NCBI GenBank assembly: GCA_964586315.1
Contig: CAZPHE010000010.1
Span: 1-47,909, forward strand
DNA: 47,909 nt
Reading direction: 5' to 3'
From: CAZEER01 sp964586315
GTDB lineage: Bacteria; Fidelibacterota; Marinisomatia; Marinisomatales; UBA1611
Under the pieces are notes generated by a model, which saw nothing but the letters and a program-made list of their open reading frames with translations, did no database searches and was not told where the DNA came from. Within the stretch, counting starts at the first letter, position 1; the number at the start of each line of letters is the position of its first letter. This document shows positions 1 through 6,877 of the stretch, one piece after another. Made by a program: the position numbers and the translations under genes.

Positions 1-1
1 A

Positions 2-214
2 AAGTACGGTGACTTTACTCAGCAAACTCGGAGTAAGACAATTAATGATTATCTGCAAACTAAAGAAGAAATTTTTCCAATTATTGAAGAACTTCTTTAC
101 CAGAAAGAGATAGAAAAATCAGTTAGGTTGCTTGGAATATCAATTACTAATCTTTATAGAGATAACTTATTGAAAAAAGAAAACTTCAGGGTACAACTCA
201 AGTTTGATTTCTAG
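2..214 (+). CDS. dinB: DNA polymerase IV, C-terminal fragment (cut by window edge)
   Basis: An open frame enters from the left edge and ends at TAG 212-214, giving 70 residues. It contains SVRLLGISITNL followed by a charged stretch and the ending QLKFDF. That is the usual end of the little-finger domain of Y-family translesion polymerases (RLLGVS-x-SNL, then QLxFDF). The catalytic palm and fingers lie outside the window, so activity cannot be judged. The enzyme family bypasses DNA lesions during replication. The downstream gene is 56 nt away behind a hairpin. The identification rests on a short conserved C-terminus only. Confidence 0.8.
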   Translation, partial: KYGDFTQQTRSKTINDYLQTKEEIFPIIEELLYQKEIEKSVRLLGISITNLYRDNLLKKENFRVQLKFDF

Positions 215-237
215 TTTAAAGTATGACATAATCAACC

Positions 238-251
238 CCCACATTTGTGGG
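238..251 (+). repeat. Hairpin in duplicated leader, copy 1
   Basis: CCCACA, two T, then TGTGGG forms a perfect 6-bp stem. It is followed by GATGATGAGTAGATTTA leading into the next gene. The surrounding block, about 231-267, matches the leader at about 788-840, except that copy 2 carries about 16 extra bases between the stem arms. No T-run follows this copy, so it is not an obvious terminator. Confidence 0.55.
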
Positions 252-278
252 ATGATGAGTAGATTTAAATATGTGTAG
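252..278 (+). other. Possible 8-codon leader peptide, copy 1
   Basis: ATG ATG AGT AGA TTT AAA TAT GTG TAG encodes MMSRFKYV. It ends inside the start of the next gene, whose ATG is at 271, so the overlap is 8 nt. A similar nonapeptide (MMGRFIKGY) sits in the same place before the gene at 855. The paired occurrence suggests a translationally coupled minicistron. It could equally be a by-product of a duplicated DNA element. Confidence 0.3.
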
Positions 279-771
279 ATATTTAATACTATTAATATTT
301 ATTGGATATGGGATGGGGCAAATCGACTCCTCAGAAACTGATGAAGATGTTCCTAATCAAATTAATACTGAAAAAAAAAATATTATTAATAATCATAATC
401 TATCGGTTGGTTTTCTTGATGATAGAACTGGATTAAGTCTTATAGGATATACCTACAATATAAAACAAACTACTATGGATGAATATTTTATTGGTTGTGG
501 GACAATGAAGTTAACATTTACTGGCACAGTAGGGTGGAAACATTATTATACGAAATCTAAGCTTTCTGTTTCTTCTGTTATTTGTGGTCAATATCTTGTT
601 CATCCTGGAGTTTTTATTGGGTTCATGTCTACTATGTCTTATACATTAGAATATAACTTAGCAAAATGGGTTAGAATCAAGCTGGGGGGATTGGGCTTAA
701 TAACTTTTACTGATGGAGTTATTGTTGATGTAGGGGGTTTACCCTTTGTAGGTTTGAATTTTAGTTTTTAA
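271..771 (+). CDS. Hypothetical exported protein
   Basis: This 166-residue protein begins with a short hydrophobic segment (about residues 4-16) ending near GQ, consistent with a signal peptide. A polar, Asn-rich linker follows. From about residue 45 the protein shows alternating aromatic and glycine-rich stretches (SVGFLDDRTGLSLIGYTY, WVRIKLGGLGLITF) and ends in phenylalanine (LNFSF). These are features of small outer-membrane beta-barrels. I do not recognise a family. Its start overlaps a possible leader peptide by 8 nt, and a rho-independent terminator lies 20 nt downstream, so it may be a single-gene unit. Export is inferred from the N-terminus. The barrel idea is weaker. Confidence 0.6.
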   Translation: MCRYLILLIFIGYGMGQIDSSETDEDVPNQINTEKKNIINNHNLSVGFLDDRTGLSLIGYTYNIKQTTMDEYFIGCGTMKLTFTGTVGWKHYYTKSKLSVSSVICGQYLVHPGVFIGFMSTMSYTLEYNLAKWVRIKLGGLGLITFTDGVIVDVGGLPFVGLNFSF

Positions 772-790
772 AATACTTTTAGGATATTTT

Positions 791-814
791 AACCCCACAT
801 CCGTAGGGTTTTTT
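791..814 (+). terminator. Rho-independent terminator / possible attenuator
   Basis: AACCCCAC, loop ATCC, GTAGGGTT (one C-A mismatch) is followed by a T-rich tail. It closes the gene ending at 771. Bases 794-799 (CCCACA) can instead pair with TGTGGG at 818-823, just before the next gene's leader. The two folds exclude each other. This is how an attenuator would be arranged, but no regulation is shown. Confidence 0.6.
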
Positions 815-823
815 GTTTGTGGG

Positions 824-853
824 ATGATGGGTAGATTCATTAAAGGATATTAA
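824..853 (+). other. Possible 9-codon leader peptide, copy 2
   Basis: ATG ATG GGT AGA TTC ATT AAA GGA TAT TAA encodes MMGRFIKGY and ends one base before the ATG of the gene at 855. Position and sequence mirror the peptide at 252-278. Spacing would allow translational coupling. Reality as a peptide is unproven. Confidence 0.3.
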
Positions 854-854
854 T

Positions 855-1316
855 ATGATTGCTTATTTATCTGGACCAATTGAAAACGCCCATAATGATG
901 GAGAAGACTGGAGAAATATGATAACTAAATGGTTGAAAATCAAACTTAATCATAAAGTGTTTAACCCTGTCATAGAAACCAAAAGTATTATTAAACATCT
1001 TAGCGGTAAGAATTTTAGGTTGATGAAAAAAACTAATCCTGATGAATACAAAAATATTATTAGAAAAATAATAAGAGTTGATTTAAATGCTATTGTTCAA
1101 CAAGCTGATTATTTAATTGTAAAATGGGATAAGTCAGTTTTTAAAGGGGGTGGGACTCATGGAGAGATTACAATGGCTTATTGGCTTGGAAAGCCTGTTT
1201 TCCTCGTAAATAGTTTGCCAATCGATGAAACTAGCTCTTGGATATTTTCTTGCTCAGAAGAAGTATTTAATAATTTTGAAGATTTAAAGAAAAGATTAGA
1301 GAAACTTTACTACTGA
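855..1316 (+). CDS. Nucleoside 2-deoxyribosyltransferase-like protein
   Basis: This 153-residue protein opens with IAYLSGPIENA, the substrate loop typical of nucleoside 2-deoxyribosyltransferase-like folds. In the second half it has ADYLIVKWD and then GGGTHGEITMAYWLGKPVFLV, matching the G-T-x-x-E-x-x-A element that carries the catalytic glutamate in this superfamily. Family members move or hydrolyse the base of a (deoxy)nucleoside, and some act on nucleotides. Substrate cannot be told here. The length is normal for a single-domain member. It is the second of two genes behind the same repeated hairpin leader. The fold assignment is fairly firm; the reaction is an inference. Confidence 0.75.
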   Translation: MIAYLSGPIENAHNDGEDWRNMITKWLKIKLNHKVFNPVIETKSIIKHLSGKNFRLMKKTNPDEYKNIIRKIIRVDLNAIVQQADYLIVKWDKSVFKGGGTHGEITMAYWLGKPVFLVNSLPIDETSSWIFSCSEEVFNNFEDLKKRLEKLYY

Positions 1317-1366
1317 TTTAAATTATAGTTTTTAATATTTAAAATTTCTTTTTTTCTTTTTTTAAA

Positions 1367-2056
1367 TTAATTATTAGTAATTATTTCAAGTAATTCTACT
1401 TCAAAAATAAGTAAACTGTTTGAAGGGATTTTAGGTCTTGGTCGAGAACCATATGCAATTTTTGGGTGGATAAAAAATTCATATTTAGCACCTTGTTTCA
1501 TTAATTGCAAACCTTCTGTCCAACCTTTAATAACTTGATTTAAACCAAACTCTGTGGGTTCGCCTCTCTCAATTGAACTATCAAACTCGGATCCATCCAT
1601 TAGCTTGCCCAAATAATGTACTTTTACTCTATCTTCTTTAGTTGGACTAGCACCATTACCGTTTTTAATTACTCTATACTGTAAACCTGTGGGAGTCTCT
1701 TTAATACCATTCTTATTTTTATTATTAGCTAAAAACTCTTCTGCAGCCTTTAAATTTTTTTCCCCTTCTATTTTTGATTTATCTCTTATCCTCTTTTGAA
1801 GTGTTCCCATAACAGCACGTCTTTGCTTTTGATCTAATTTGACCATTCCTGTTTCCATCCCATCCATAAGTCCTACCATAAAAATATCATAATCAATATC
1901 TACGTTCTGTCTTTTTAAGTTATCACCTAAATCCGCTCCTAATGAATAACTAGTAGAATCTTTAAATGTAGATAATGTTGATATAGACTTTTTTGATGTT
2001 TTAGAAGAACAGCTGATAGTAAAAATAGTAATTATAGTAATACATAAAAATTTCAT
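1367..2056 (-). CDS. FKBP-type peptidyl-prolyl isomerase, lipoprotein
   Basis: The 229-residue product has a lipoprotein signal: a hydrophobic stretch, then TIS before Cys16. An alpha-helical dimerisation region (about 30-115) is of the FkpA/Mip type (YSLGADLGDNL, QKQRRAVM). The catalytic FKBP domain (about 120-225) includes VKVHYLGKLMDGSEFDSS, GWTEGLQLM and the AYGSR loop. It would catalyse prolyl cis-trans isomerisation, and so chaperone proteins, in the periplasm while lipid-anchored. An AGGAGC ribosome site sits just upstream of the ATG. A 54-codon membrane ORF precedes it by 48 nt on the same strand. Length and domain order match the exported two-domain FKBP family. Confidence 0.9.
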   Translation of the reverse strand: MKFLCITIITIFTISCSSKTSKKSISTLSTFKDSTSYSLGADLGDNLKRQNVDIDYDIFMVGLMDGMETGMVKLDQKQRRAVMGTLQKRIRDKSKIEGEKNLKAAEEFLANNKNKNGIKETPTGLQYRVIKNGNGASPTKEDRVKVHYLGKLMDGSEFDSSIERGEPTEFGLNQVIKGWTEGLQLMKQGAKYEFFIHPKIAYGSRPRPKIPSNSLLIFEVELLEIITNN

Positions 2057-2104
2057 TTTAGTGCTCCTGTTAATTGTATTTAGTATGGGAAAATAAAAAA
2101 TTAA

Positions 2105-2269
2105 TTATTTTTCAAAATTAAGTAGAAAGGCTCCAATACCTAAAGAAATGAAGGCTAAGCTTAGCCATGGATGATTTCCAATAAATGAAAAAATAGTGGT
2201 AATAAAAGTAAGTAAAATAATTGCCCCTCCACCGATGATAAGGTACCATGCTATTTGTTTTCTATCCAT
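2105..2269 (-). CDS. Small two-helix membrane protein, unknown
   Basis: A 54-codon minus-strand ORF starts ATG GAT AGA AAA and ends TAA. The product begins MDRKQIAWYL, then has a hydrophobic segment (about 7-31, GGGAIILLTFITTIFSF), a short turn with NHPW, and a second hydrophobic segment (about 36-52). Two short helices with a positive N-terminus are typical of small inner-membrane proteins. It lies 48 nt upstream of the FKBP gene and is probably co-transcribed. No family is recognised and the ribosome site is weak. Coding reality is supported mainly by amphipathic composition and context. Confidence 0.5.
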   Translation of the reverse strand: MDRKQIAWYLIIGGGAIILLTFITTIFSFIGNHPWLSLAFISLGIGAFLLNFEK

Positions 2270-2362
2270 AATTAGTAATTAATTTAGGGTTGTTTTTATT
2301 CAATTATCTGTATGTTTGATCCAAGTAAATTACAGTTTTTTATAATAGTCTGGTAAAGTTTC

Positions 2363-3016
2363 ATGATCCCTAATACTGATTTTTCAATTCGTCGTTTTTT
2401 AGGTGGATATGATCAAAATTTTACATATCTTATTACTTGTAGTACAACAAGAGCACAGGTATTAATAGATGCCGCTATTAGATTAGATAAAGTATTACCT
2501 TTTATCTCTAATCAACCTATTACATTATTAATTACTCATTCTCATAGTGACCACACGACATATTTGGATCAATATTTAGAAGCTTTTAAACAAATAACTG
2601 TTATTGTGCATCCTGATTCATCTTTAAGTATAGATAATAATAAATTTAGATCTGTCAATCATAAACAAGAATTTAAAATTGGAAAACTCAATTTTGTATC
2701 TATCCATACACCTGGACATTATTATGATTCAATATGTTATCAATTAAACCCTGTATTATTTACAGGCGACACCCTTTTTGTTGGTCGAACTGGACGTACA
2801 ATAAGCCCAAAAAGCAACATTAAAGATTTATATGATTCAATATATAATAAAATTTTAAACCTTCCTGATAATATTAGAATTTACCCAGGTCATGATTATG
2901 GTAAGCAATCTACGATCCAACTTAAGGAAAATGTAAAAGCAAGTACCTTGCTTAAAGCAAAGGATTTAAATGAATTTATTGATTTAATGCAAGATTATGA
3001 AAAAAACAGAAAATAA
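2363..3016 (+). CDS. MBL-fold metal-dependent hydrolase
   Basis: This 217-residue protein has the metallo-beta-lactamase metal motif THSHSDHTTYL (about 58-68). A distal His is in HTPGHYYDSI (about 117), an Asp in FTGDTLFVGRTGR (about 137), and a final His in IYPGHDYG (about 176). This layout is that of the glyoxalase II/persulfide dioxygenase side of the superfamily, which hydrolyses or oxidises glutathione thioesters or persulfides. The glyoxalase II C-terminal domain is absent, so a stand-alone small hydrolase or sulfur dioxygenase is more likely. It is read divergently from the small membrane gene and is followed 27 nt later by a lipoprotein gene. Confidence 0.8.
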   Translation: MIPNTDFSIRRFLGGYDQNFTYLITCSTTRAQVLIDAAIRLDKVLPFISNQPITLLITHSHSDHTTYLDQYLEAFKQITVIVHPDSSLSIDNNKFRSVNHKQEFKIGKLNFVSIHTPGHYYDSICYQLNPVLFTGDTLFVGRTGRTISPKSNIKDLYDSIYNKILNLPDNIRIYPGHDYGKQSTIQLKENVKASTLLKAKDLNEFIDLMQDYEKNRK

Positions 3017-3043
3017 AGAACCTAAAAGATCAAGGAGTTTTTG

Positions 3044-3310
3044 ATGAGTAAATATTTATTAATTTTTATCATACCACTAAGTACTTTCTTTAGTTGTGAA
3101 TCAGAAACAACTAATTCAGAATGTAATGATTGTGGAGGTGGGTTATTAAATGGTTTCCTATACAAAGAAGTTACTTTGGAAGATGTTGGAAATTTAATGG
3201 AGATTAATTTATCTGCAAATGTGGGACAATGTATTCGATTTAAGATGGATGGTATAGAGTTTTCAGAAGCTGAAATAGTTGATGATTGCTGCTGCACTAT
3301 CTATCAATAA
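3044..3310 (+). CDS. Small Cys-rich lipoprotein, unknown
   Basis: The 88-residue product starts at ATG 3044, preceded at 6 nt by AAGGAG. A TTG one codon earlier is less likely. A hydrophobic segment ends in STFFSC, a plausible lipobox. The mature part has CNDCGGG near the N-terminus and DDCCCTIYQ at the C-terminus, so it carries clustered cysteines that could bind metal or form disulfides in the envelope. No family is recognised. The stop abuts the ATG of a decayed serine hydrolase gene, which suggests the two were once one operon. Confidence 0.6.
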   Translation: MSKYLLIFIIPLSTFFSCESETTNSECNDCGGGLLNGFLYKEVTLEDVGNLMEINLSANVGQCIRFKMDGIEFSEAEIVDDCCCTIYQ

Positions 3311-3860
3311 ATGATTTTTGAATCATTTTTATCATCAAAATCACCAAAACAGGTCATTGTTGCATTACATGGATGGACTGGTTATATCAATTCAATGAAA
3401 CCTATAGCAAAATTAATTGATGTGGGAGCAACAAAATGGATACTCATGGTTTGATGGAAATGAAAGTATTGGATGGGTTATCAATATTCATTTGATACTC
3501 TATTACAAATCATTAACAGATTAAATCGTCAAAGATTTCCAAACCAAGTCATATTTATTCTTGGATTTTCTCAAGGCGCATGTTTGGAATAGAATTTATG
3601 ATAAGACAACAATTTTCAATTGGAGGTTTAATTCCTATTACTGGTTTTATTCGTTATAAAAATAAATTTAAAAAGGTGCTCTCAAAAAAGCAAAAATACA
3701 TGATTCTAAAGATAAAATAATCCTTCCTGAGCAAAGTAGAATATCACATGAAATTTTCAATAGAACAGGATACTTTTCAAAACTTTATATTCTTCCCACA
3801 GGTCATAGAATTCCCGCAAGAGCAAAAACAATAATAAATAAATTTATTTTAAATCAATAG
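3311..3860 (+). pseudogene. Degenerate phospholipase/carboxylesterase (alpha/beta hydrolase)
   Basis: Pieces of one hydrolase are spread over different frames. They include VIVALHGWTGYINSM near the start, SWFDGNESIGW, then YQYSFDTLLQIINRLNR with FILGFSQGACLE (nucleophile elbow G-x-S-x-G). Next come FMIRQQFSIGGLIPI, then HDSKDKIILPEQSR (acid residue region) and ILPTGHRIPARAK (catalytic His region). At least three or four frameshifts are needed, and material between the first two pieces (oxyanion and substrate region) is missing. No reading frame spans more than about 50 codons. An assembly error could explain one shift but not all. It follows the lipoprotein gene directly. Confidence 0.75.
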
Positions 3861-3869
3861 ATTACTAAC

Positions 3870-4073
3870 TTAATCGGTACGTACATTAATAGCTTGATCT
3901 CCCTTTATACCAAAGTCAACATCAAAAGATACTTTTTGACCTGCTTTTAAACCACGAGATCGTAGATATTCACGCAATCCGCTAATATGCACAAAATAAT
4001 CTTCATTATCCTTACCAGTAATAAATCCAAATCCTTTTAAAATATCGTATTCTTTAACAATACCTTTTTTCAT
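3870..4073 (-). CDS. Cold-shock domain protein (CspA family)
   Basis: This 67-residue, single-domain protein has the RNP1-like KGFGFITGKDNEDYFVHIS and ends with the basic strand QAINVRTD. It is the size of a standard CspA-type RNA chaperone, which binds single-stranded nucleic acid and melts RNA structure. A short insert (EYLRSRG) follows the second motif. The start overlaps the msrB stop as ATGA (4 nt), so translation is probably coupled. It is the last gene of a four-gene minus-strand operon. Confidence 0.93.
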   Translation of the reverse strand: MKKGIVKEYDILKGFGFITGKDNEDYFVHISGLREYLRSRGLKAGQKVSFDVDFGIKGDQAINVRTD

Positions 4074-4606
4074 TCTTCATCATCTTTTGCTTTGAAATCC
4101 ATGGATATTGAATTAATACAATACCTTAAACCAGTCGGGTCGGGCCCATCGTTAAATACATGTCCTAAGTGACCTTCACATTGACTACAAACAATCTCAA
4201 TACGTTTCATGCTCAAACTCTTGTCTTCTACTTCTTGGACAGATTCTGGAAGTACTTTATAAAATGCTGGCCAACCGCAACCGGATCTATACTTTGTTTC
4301 GGAATCAAATAATTTACTTCCACATCCAGCACAAAGATAAATTCCTTTCTCAAAGTGCCCATCGTATTCCCCTGTAAATGCGCGCTCTGTACCTTTTTCG
4401 CGAAGAACTCGGTATTCTTCTGGTGATAATATACGTTTCCATTCCGATTCAGTTTTCTTCATGTTTTTTGAAATTGTTAGTTGAGTTGAATATGTCTGTA
4501 GCTTTTCTTTAATCAAATTTTGACTGAAGATGATACTATTAATAAAGAAAATAAAAAAGACTATTGATTGACGAATTTTCAATTTTTTAAATACATTTAG
4601 TACCAT
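4070..4606 (-). CDS. msrB: Peptide-methionine (R)-S-oxide reductase, probably exported
   Basis: The core (last ~130 residues) is MsrB. It has two CxxC zinc pairs (CAGCG and CSQCEG), the W-P-A-F stretch in GCGWPAFYKVL, the GHLGHVF loop and the catalytic Cys in LRYCINSISMDF. It reduces methionine-R-sulfoxide in oxidised proteins. I start it at ATG 4606, giving a basic N-terminus, a hydrophobic run IVFFIFFINSIIFSQ that reads as a signal peptide, and a short linker. This start overlaps the upstream methyltransferase gene by 20 nt. A cytosolic start at 4462 is possible but leaves 124 unexplained nt, and a TTG at 4663 seems unlikely. Export implies repair of envelope proteins. Confidence 0.88.
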   Translation of the reverse strand: MVLNVFKKLKIRQSIVFFIFFINSIIFSQNLIKEKLQTYSTQLTISKNMKKTESEWKRILSPEEYRVLREKGTERAFTGEYDGHFEKGIYLCAGCGSKLFDSETKYRSGCGWPAFYKVLPESVQEVEDKSLSMKRIEIVCSQCEGHLGHVFNDGPDPTGLRYCINSISMDFKAKDDEE

Positions 4607-5210
4607 GGATAACAAGTGTCCCAGGAAAATTTTCATTCGAATTTGTTTGAAAAGTATCAACAAAATCTAATTTACAACTCTTAAATAGTTTTAGCCAACC
4701 ATCTATATTTAACAATTTCATTTGGGTATTTAAATCATTAGGCCAAGAATGGCTATTCTGATTCTCCATATAATAGTCTAGACCCATTATTATTTTACCG
4801 CCTGGCTTAATCCAATTTTCTGTAATATGATCTATAAGCTTTTCTGGTCTATTAAAATAATAGATGACTTCCATACCATGAACAAAGTCTACAGTTTCAT
4901 TTGGGAACCAATCCAATATATCTGAACATATATATTCACCAAATGGATCAATGTTTTTTGCTTTCTTAATCATCTCTTTTGCTCCATCGATTCCTATAGA
5001 TCTTCTACAAAATGGGTTTTGATTTATTTTTCTTACAACCCATCCATTTCCACAACCTATATCAATGAATGAGAATTTTGTTGATTGTGATGTTGGTATA
5101 ATCACATCTAGCATGGTATTTACTGCACATGAGTGACGGTTTTCCATCTCCGAATCTTTATTAAGGATGGCCCAATCATTAAATATATCTATTGCTTTTC
5201 TAAATTTCAA
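4587..5210 (-). CDS. SAM-dependent class I methyltransferase
   Basis: The 207-residue protein has motif I FIDIGCGNGWVVRKI (about 48-62), an acidic strand-2 end (GIDGAKEMI), then CSDILDWFP and VDFVHGMEVIYYF as motifs II-III, and KPGGKIIMGLDYY as post-motif III. This is the ordinary Rossmann methyltransferase order. Nothing identifies the substrate. The ending EFPGTLV-type strand is intact and the length is typical. It sits 4 nt after a small membrane gene and overlaps msrB, so it is part of the msrB/csp operon. Confidence 0.8.
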   Translation of the reverse strand: MKFRKAIDIFNDWAILNKDSEMENRHSCAVNTMLDVIIPTSQSTKFSFIDIGCGNGWVVRKINQNPFCRRSIGIDGAKEMIKKAKNIDPFGEYICSDILDWFPNETVDFVHGMEVIYYFNRPEKLIDHITENWIKPGGKIIMGLDYYMENQNSHSWPNDLNTQMKLLNIDGWLKLFKSCKLDFVDTFQTNSNENFPGTLVIHGTKCI

Positions 5211-5214
5211 ATAA

Positions 5215-5403
5215 TTACCTGTAATAATTAAGTGTCCCCGAGGAAGCTATACCAATGCTTATAAAATATAGCACGCCAGATATTTCATCTGGGAGATCCA
5301 CTAAAGAATCAATAACTATTATTGTACAGGCTGCGATTCCCATCCATAAAAACATAATTAAAAAAATTTTAATTTTTAGAAACATTACAGATGTGTTAAC
5401 CAT
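5215..5403 (-). CDS. Small two-helix membrane protein, unknown
   Basis: This 62-residue protein has hydrophobic segments at about 8-30 and 42-58, separated by the acidic turn SLVDLPDE. It is the first gene of the minus-strand operon running into the methyltransferase gene 4 nt later, then msrB and csp. No family is recognised. Support comes from a clean two-helix pattern, tight spacing and an ATG start. It could be a small stress-linked membrane protein, but that is only a guess from the neighbours. Confidence 0.55.
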   Translation of the reverse strand: MVNTSVMFLKIKIFLIMFLWMGIAACTIIVIDSLVDLPDEISGVLYFISIGIASSGTLNYYR

Positions 5404-5481
5404 ATAAGGATATAATAAAACAACAAATAACTTAGAGAAATTATTATTAAACCTCTAATAATGTATTTTCTCACATGTTAC

Positions 5482-6864
5482 TCAATCATCAATATTATCA
5501 GCTAAGAATAAAAGATCCATAACAGAATGCTTTAAATCATAATTACAATCACCTGCCCAATATTGAAAATCAGTCATTTCATAATCATAAATAATTGATA
5601 ATGATAATTGTTCAAAATCAATTAAAGAAATAATCCCATCGTTATTTATATCTCCTTTAGTACTTATAACTTGATAATCAGTGATTACTTCATAACCTGC
5701 AAAAAGGCAAACGAAAGCCAGTGCGCTATGCCCACCCATATCTTCAGGGTATAAAACAAGATTAATATTTGATGCACCATTCTCAATAAAAGTATCATAA
5801 GCTATTTGAGCATTCTCATAGGGAATTATATCATCTCCTATTCCATGATAAAAATATGTAGGGCTCTCTGGAATCCAATCTAAAAGAGTATTCTCAAACA
5901 ATGTTTGTCGGAAAAAATGTTCTTCATTATCAATAAATTCTTGTAAAACATCTGCTAATAATATATCCAACGGATTATCTGGCATTAAATCATTAACTTC
6001 ACTTCCAGAATGTGTACCATCAAATAAAGATGGTAAAGTATCAGCCCAAAATGGTTCGAAATATTCAGAGAAATCAACATCCAAACCTTCATAATTCCAA
6101 AGGTGACTAGTTAATACATACGGAACGTAATAGGGGCTAGGATAAGATGGGATTGATAAAAAATAATCAACCATTGTTCCAGAGAGATCATATGGACCTG
6201 CCATTGGGAAAGAAGCTGTAACTGACATTTCATTTGAATAGTTAAATTGAATTCCACGTTGTGCCGCCAAAGTTGCATATCCACCTTCTGAATAACCTAA
6301 TAAAAACAATTGATCATTGTATTGAAAGTTATCGTCATCTTGAAGTTCATAAGATAATTGTTTTACTGCTCTAACCATATTTACAACTGAACGCGTGTAT
6401 GAATCAGCAATAATATAAGGGTGATATTTTTCAGGATCTCCAATACCCTCATAATCTGGAAAAATTGTAATAAAACCTGATGGTGTACTTATCAAACCAA
6501 TCAGAACAACTTCTATATTATCAAAGGTCATTCCTGTAATAGAAGGTGCATCAGCATCAAGCAATATCGTTCCATGTTGATAACTTAAAATAGGAAATGC
6601 TTTTATGGGTGCTTGGGGAATTGATAACAATCCAGAAAGAGTATCTATAGTACCATCAGAACGATGAGATTCATATTTAATATCATAAATTGAAATAGGA
6701 TAAATGGGGGAGGGGATATCAATACCAAGAGAGTTTATAATAAACTGTATAGAGGGAACAGAGAGTGTACTGTTATAATTATATTCTATTAAATCACCTG
6801 GTTCTGATAACCCAATGGAAAAGTAAAAAACAAGATATCCTGTTATACGTTTAAGATTCCTCAT
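5482..6864 (-). CDS. Secreted alpha/beta hydrolase with dockerin-like tail
   Basis: The 460-residue product has an N-terminal signal-like segment (about 8-20). The alpha/beta hydrolase domain (about 50-395) has LSYQHGT (oxyanion region), IFPDYEGIGDPEKYHPY and the nucleophile elbow LGYSEGGYAT. A YFYHGIGDDIIPY acid-residue region and GGHSALA, with the likely catalytic His, follow. This resembles the secretory lipase/esterase group. The C-terminus (about 405-460) has two EF-hand-like loops, GDINNDGIISLIDFEQL and GDCNYDLKHSVMDLLFLAD, as in dockerin type I domains. It probably cleaves esters outside the cell or on its surface. The next gene starts 13 nt upstream. Confidence 0.85.
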   Translation of the reverse strand: MRNLKRITGYLVFYFSIGLSEPGDLIEYNYNSTLSVPSIQFIINSLGIDIPSPIYPISIYDIKYESHRSDGTIDTLSGLLSIPQAPIKAFPILSYQHGTILLDADAPSITGMTFDNIEVVLIGLISTPSGFITIFPDYEGIGDPEKYHPYIIADSYTRSVVNMVRAVKQLSYELQDDDNFQYNDQLFLLGYSEGGYATLAAQRGIQFNYSNEMSVTASFPMAGPYDLSGTMVDYFLSIPSYPSPYYVPYVLTSHLWNYEGLDVDFSEYFEPFWADTLPSLFDGTHSGSEVNDLMPDNPLDILLADVLQEFIDNEEHFFRQTLFENTLLDWIPESPTYFYHGIGDDIIPYENAQIAYDTFIENGASNINLVLYPEDMGGHSALAFVCLFAGYEVITDYQVISTKGDINNDGIISLIDFEQLSLSIIYDYEMTDFQYWAGDCNYDLKHSVMDLLFLADNIDD

Positions 6865-6877
6865 TATAATATAATAA

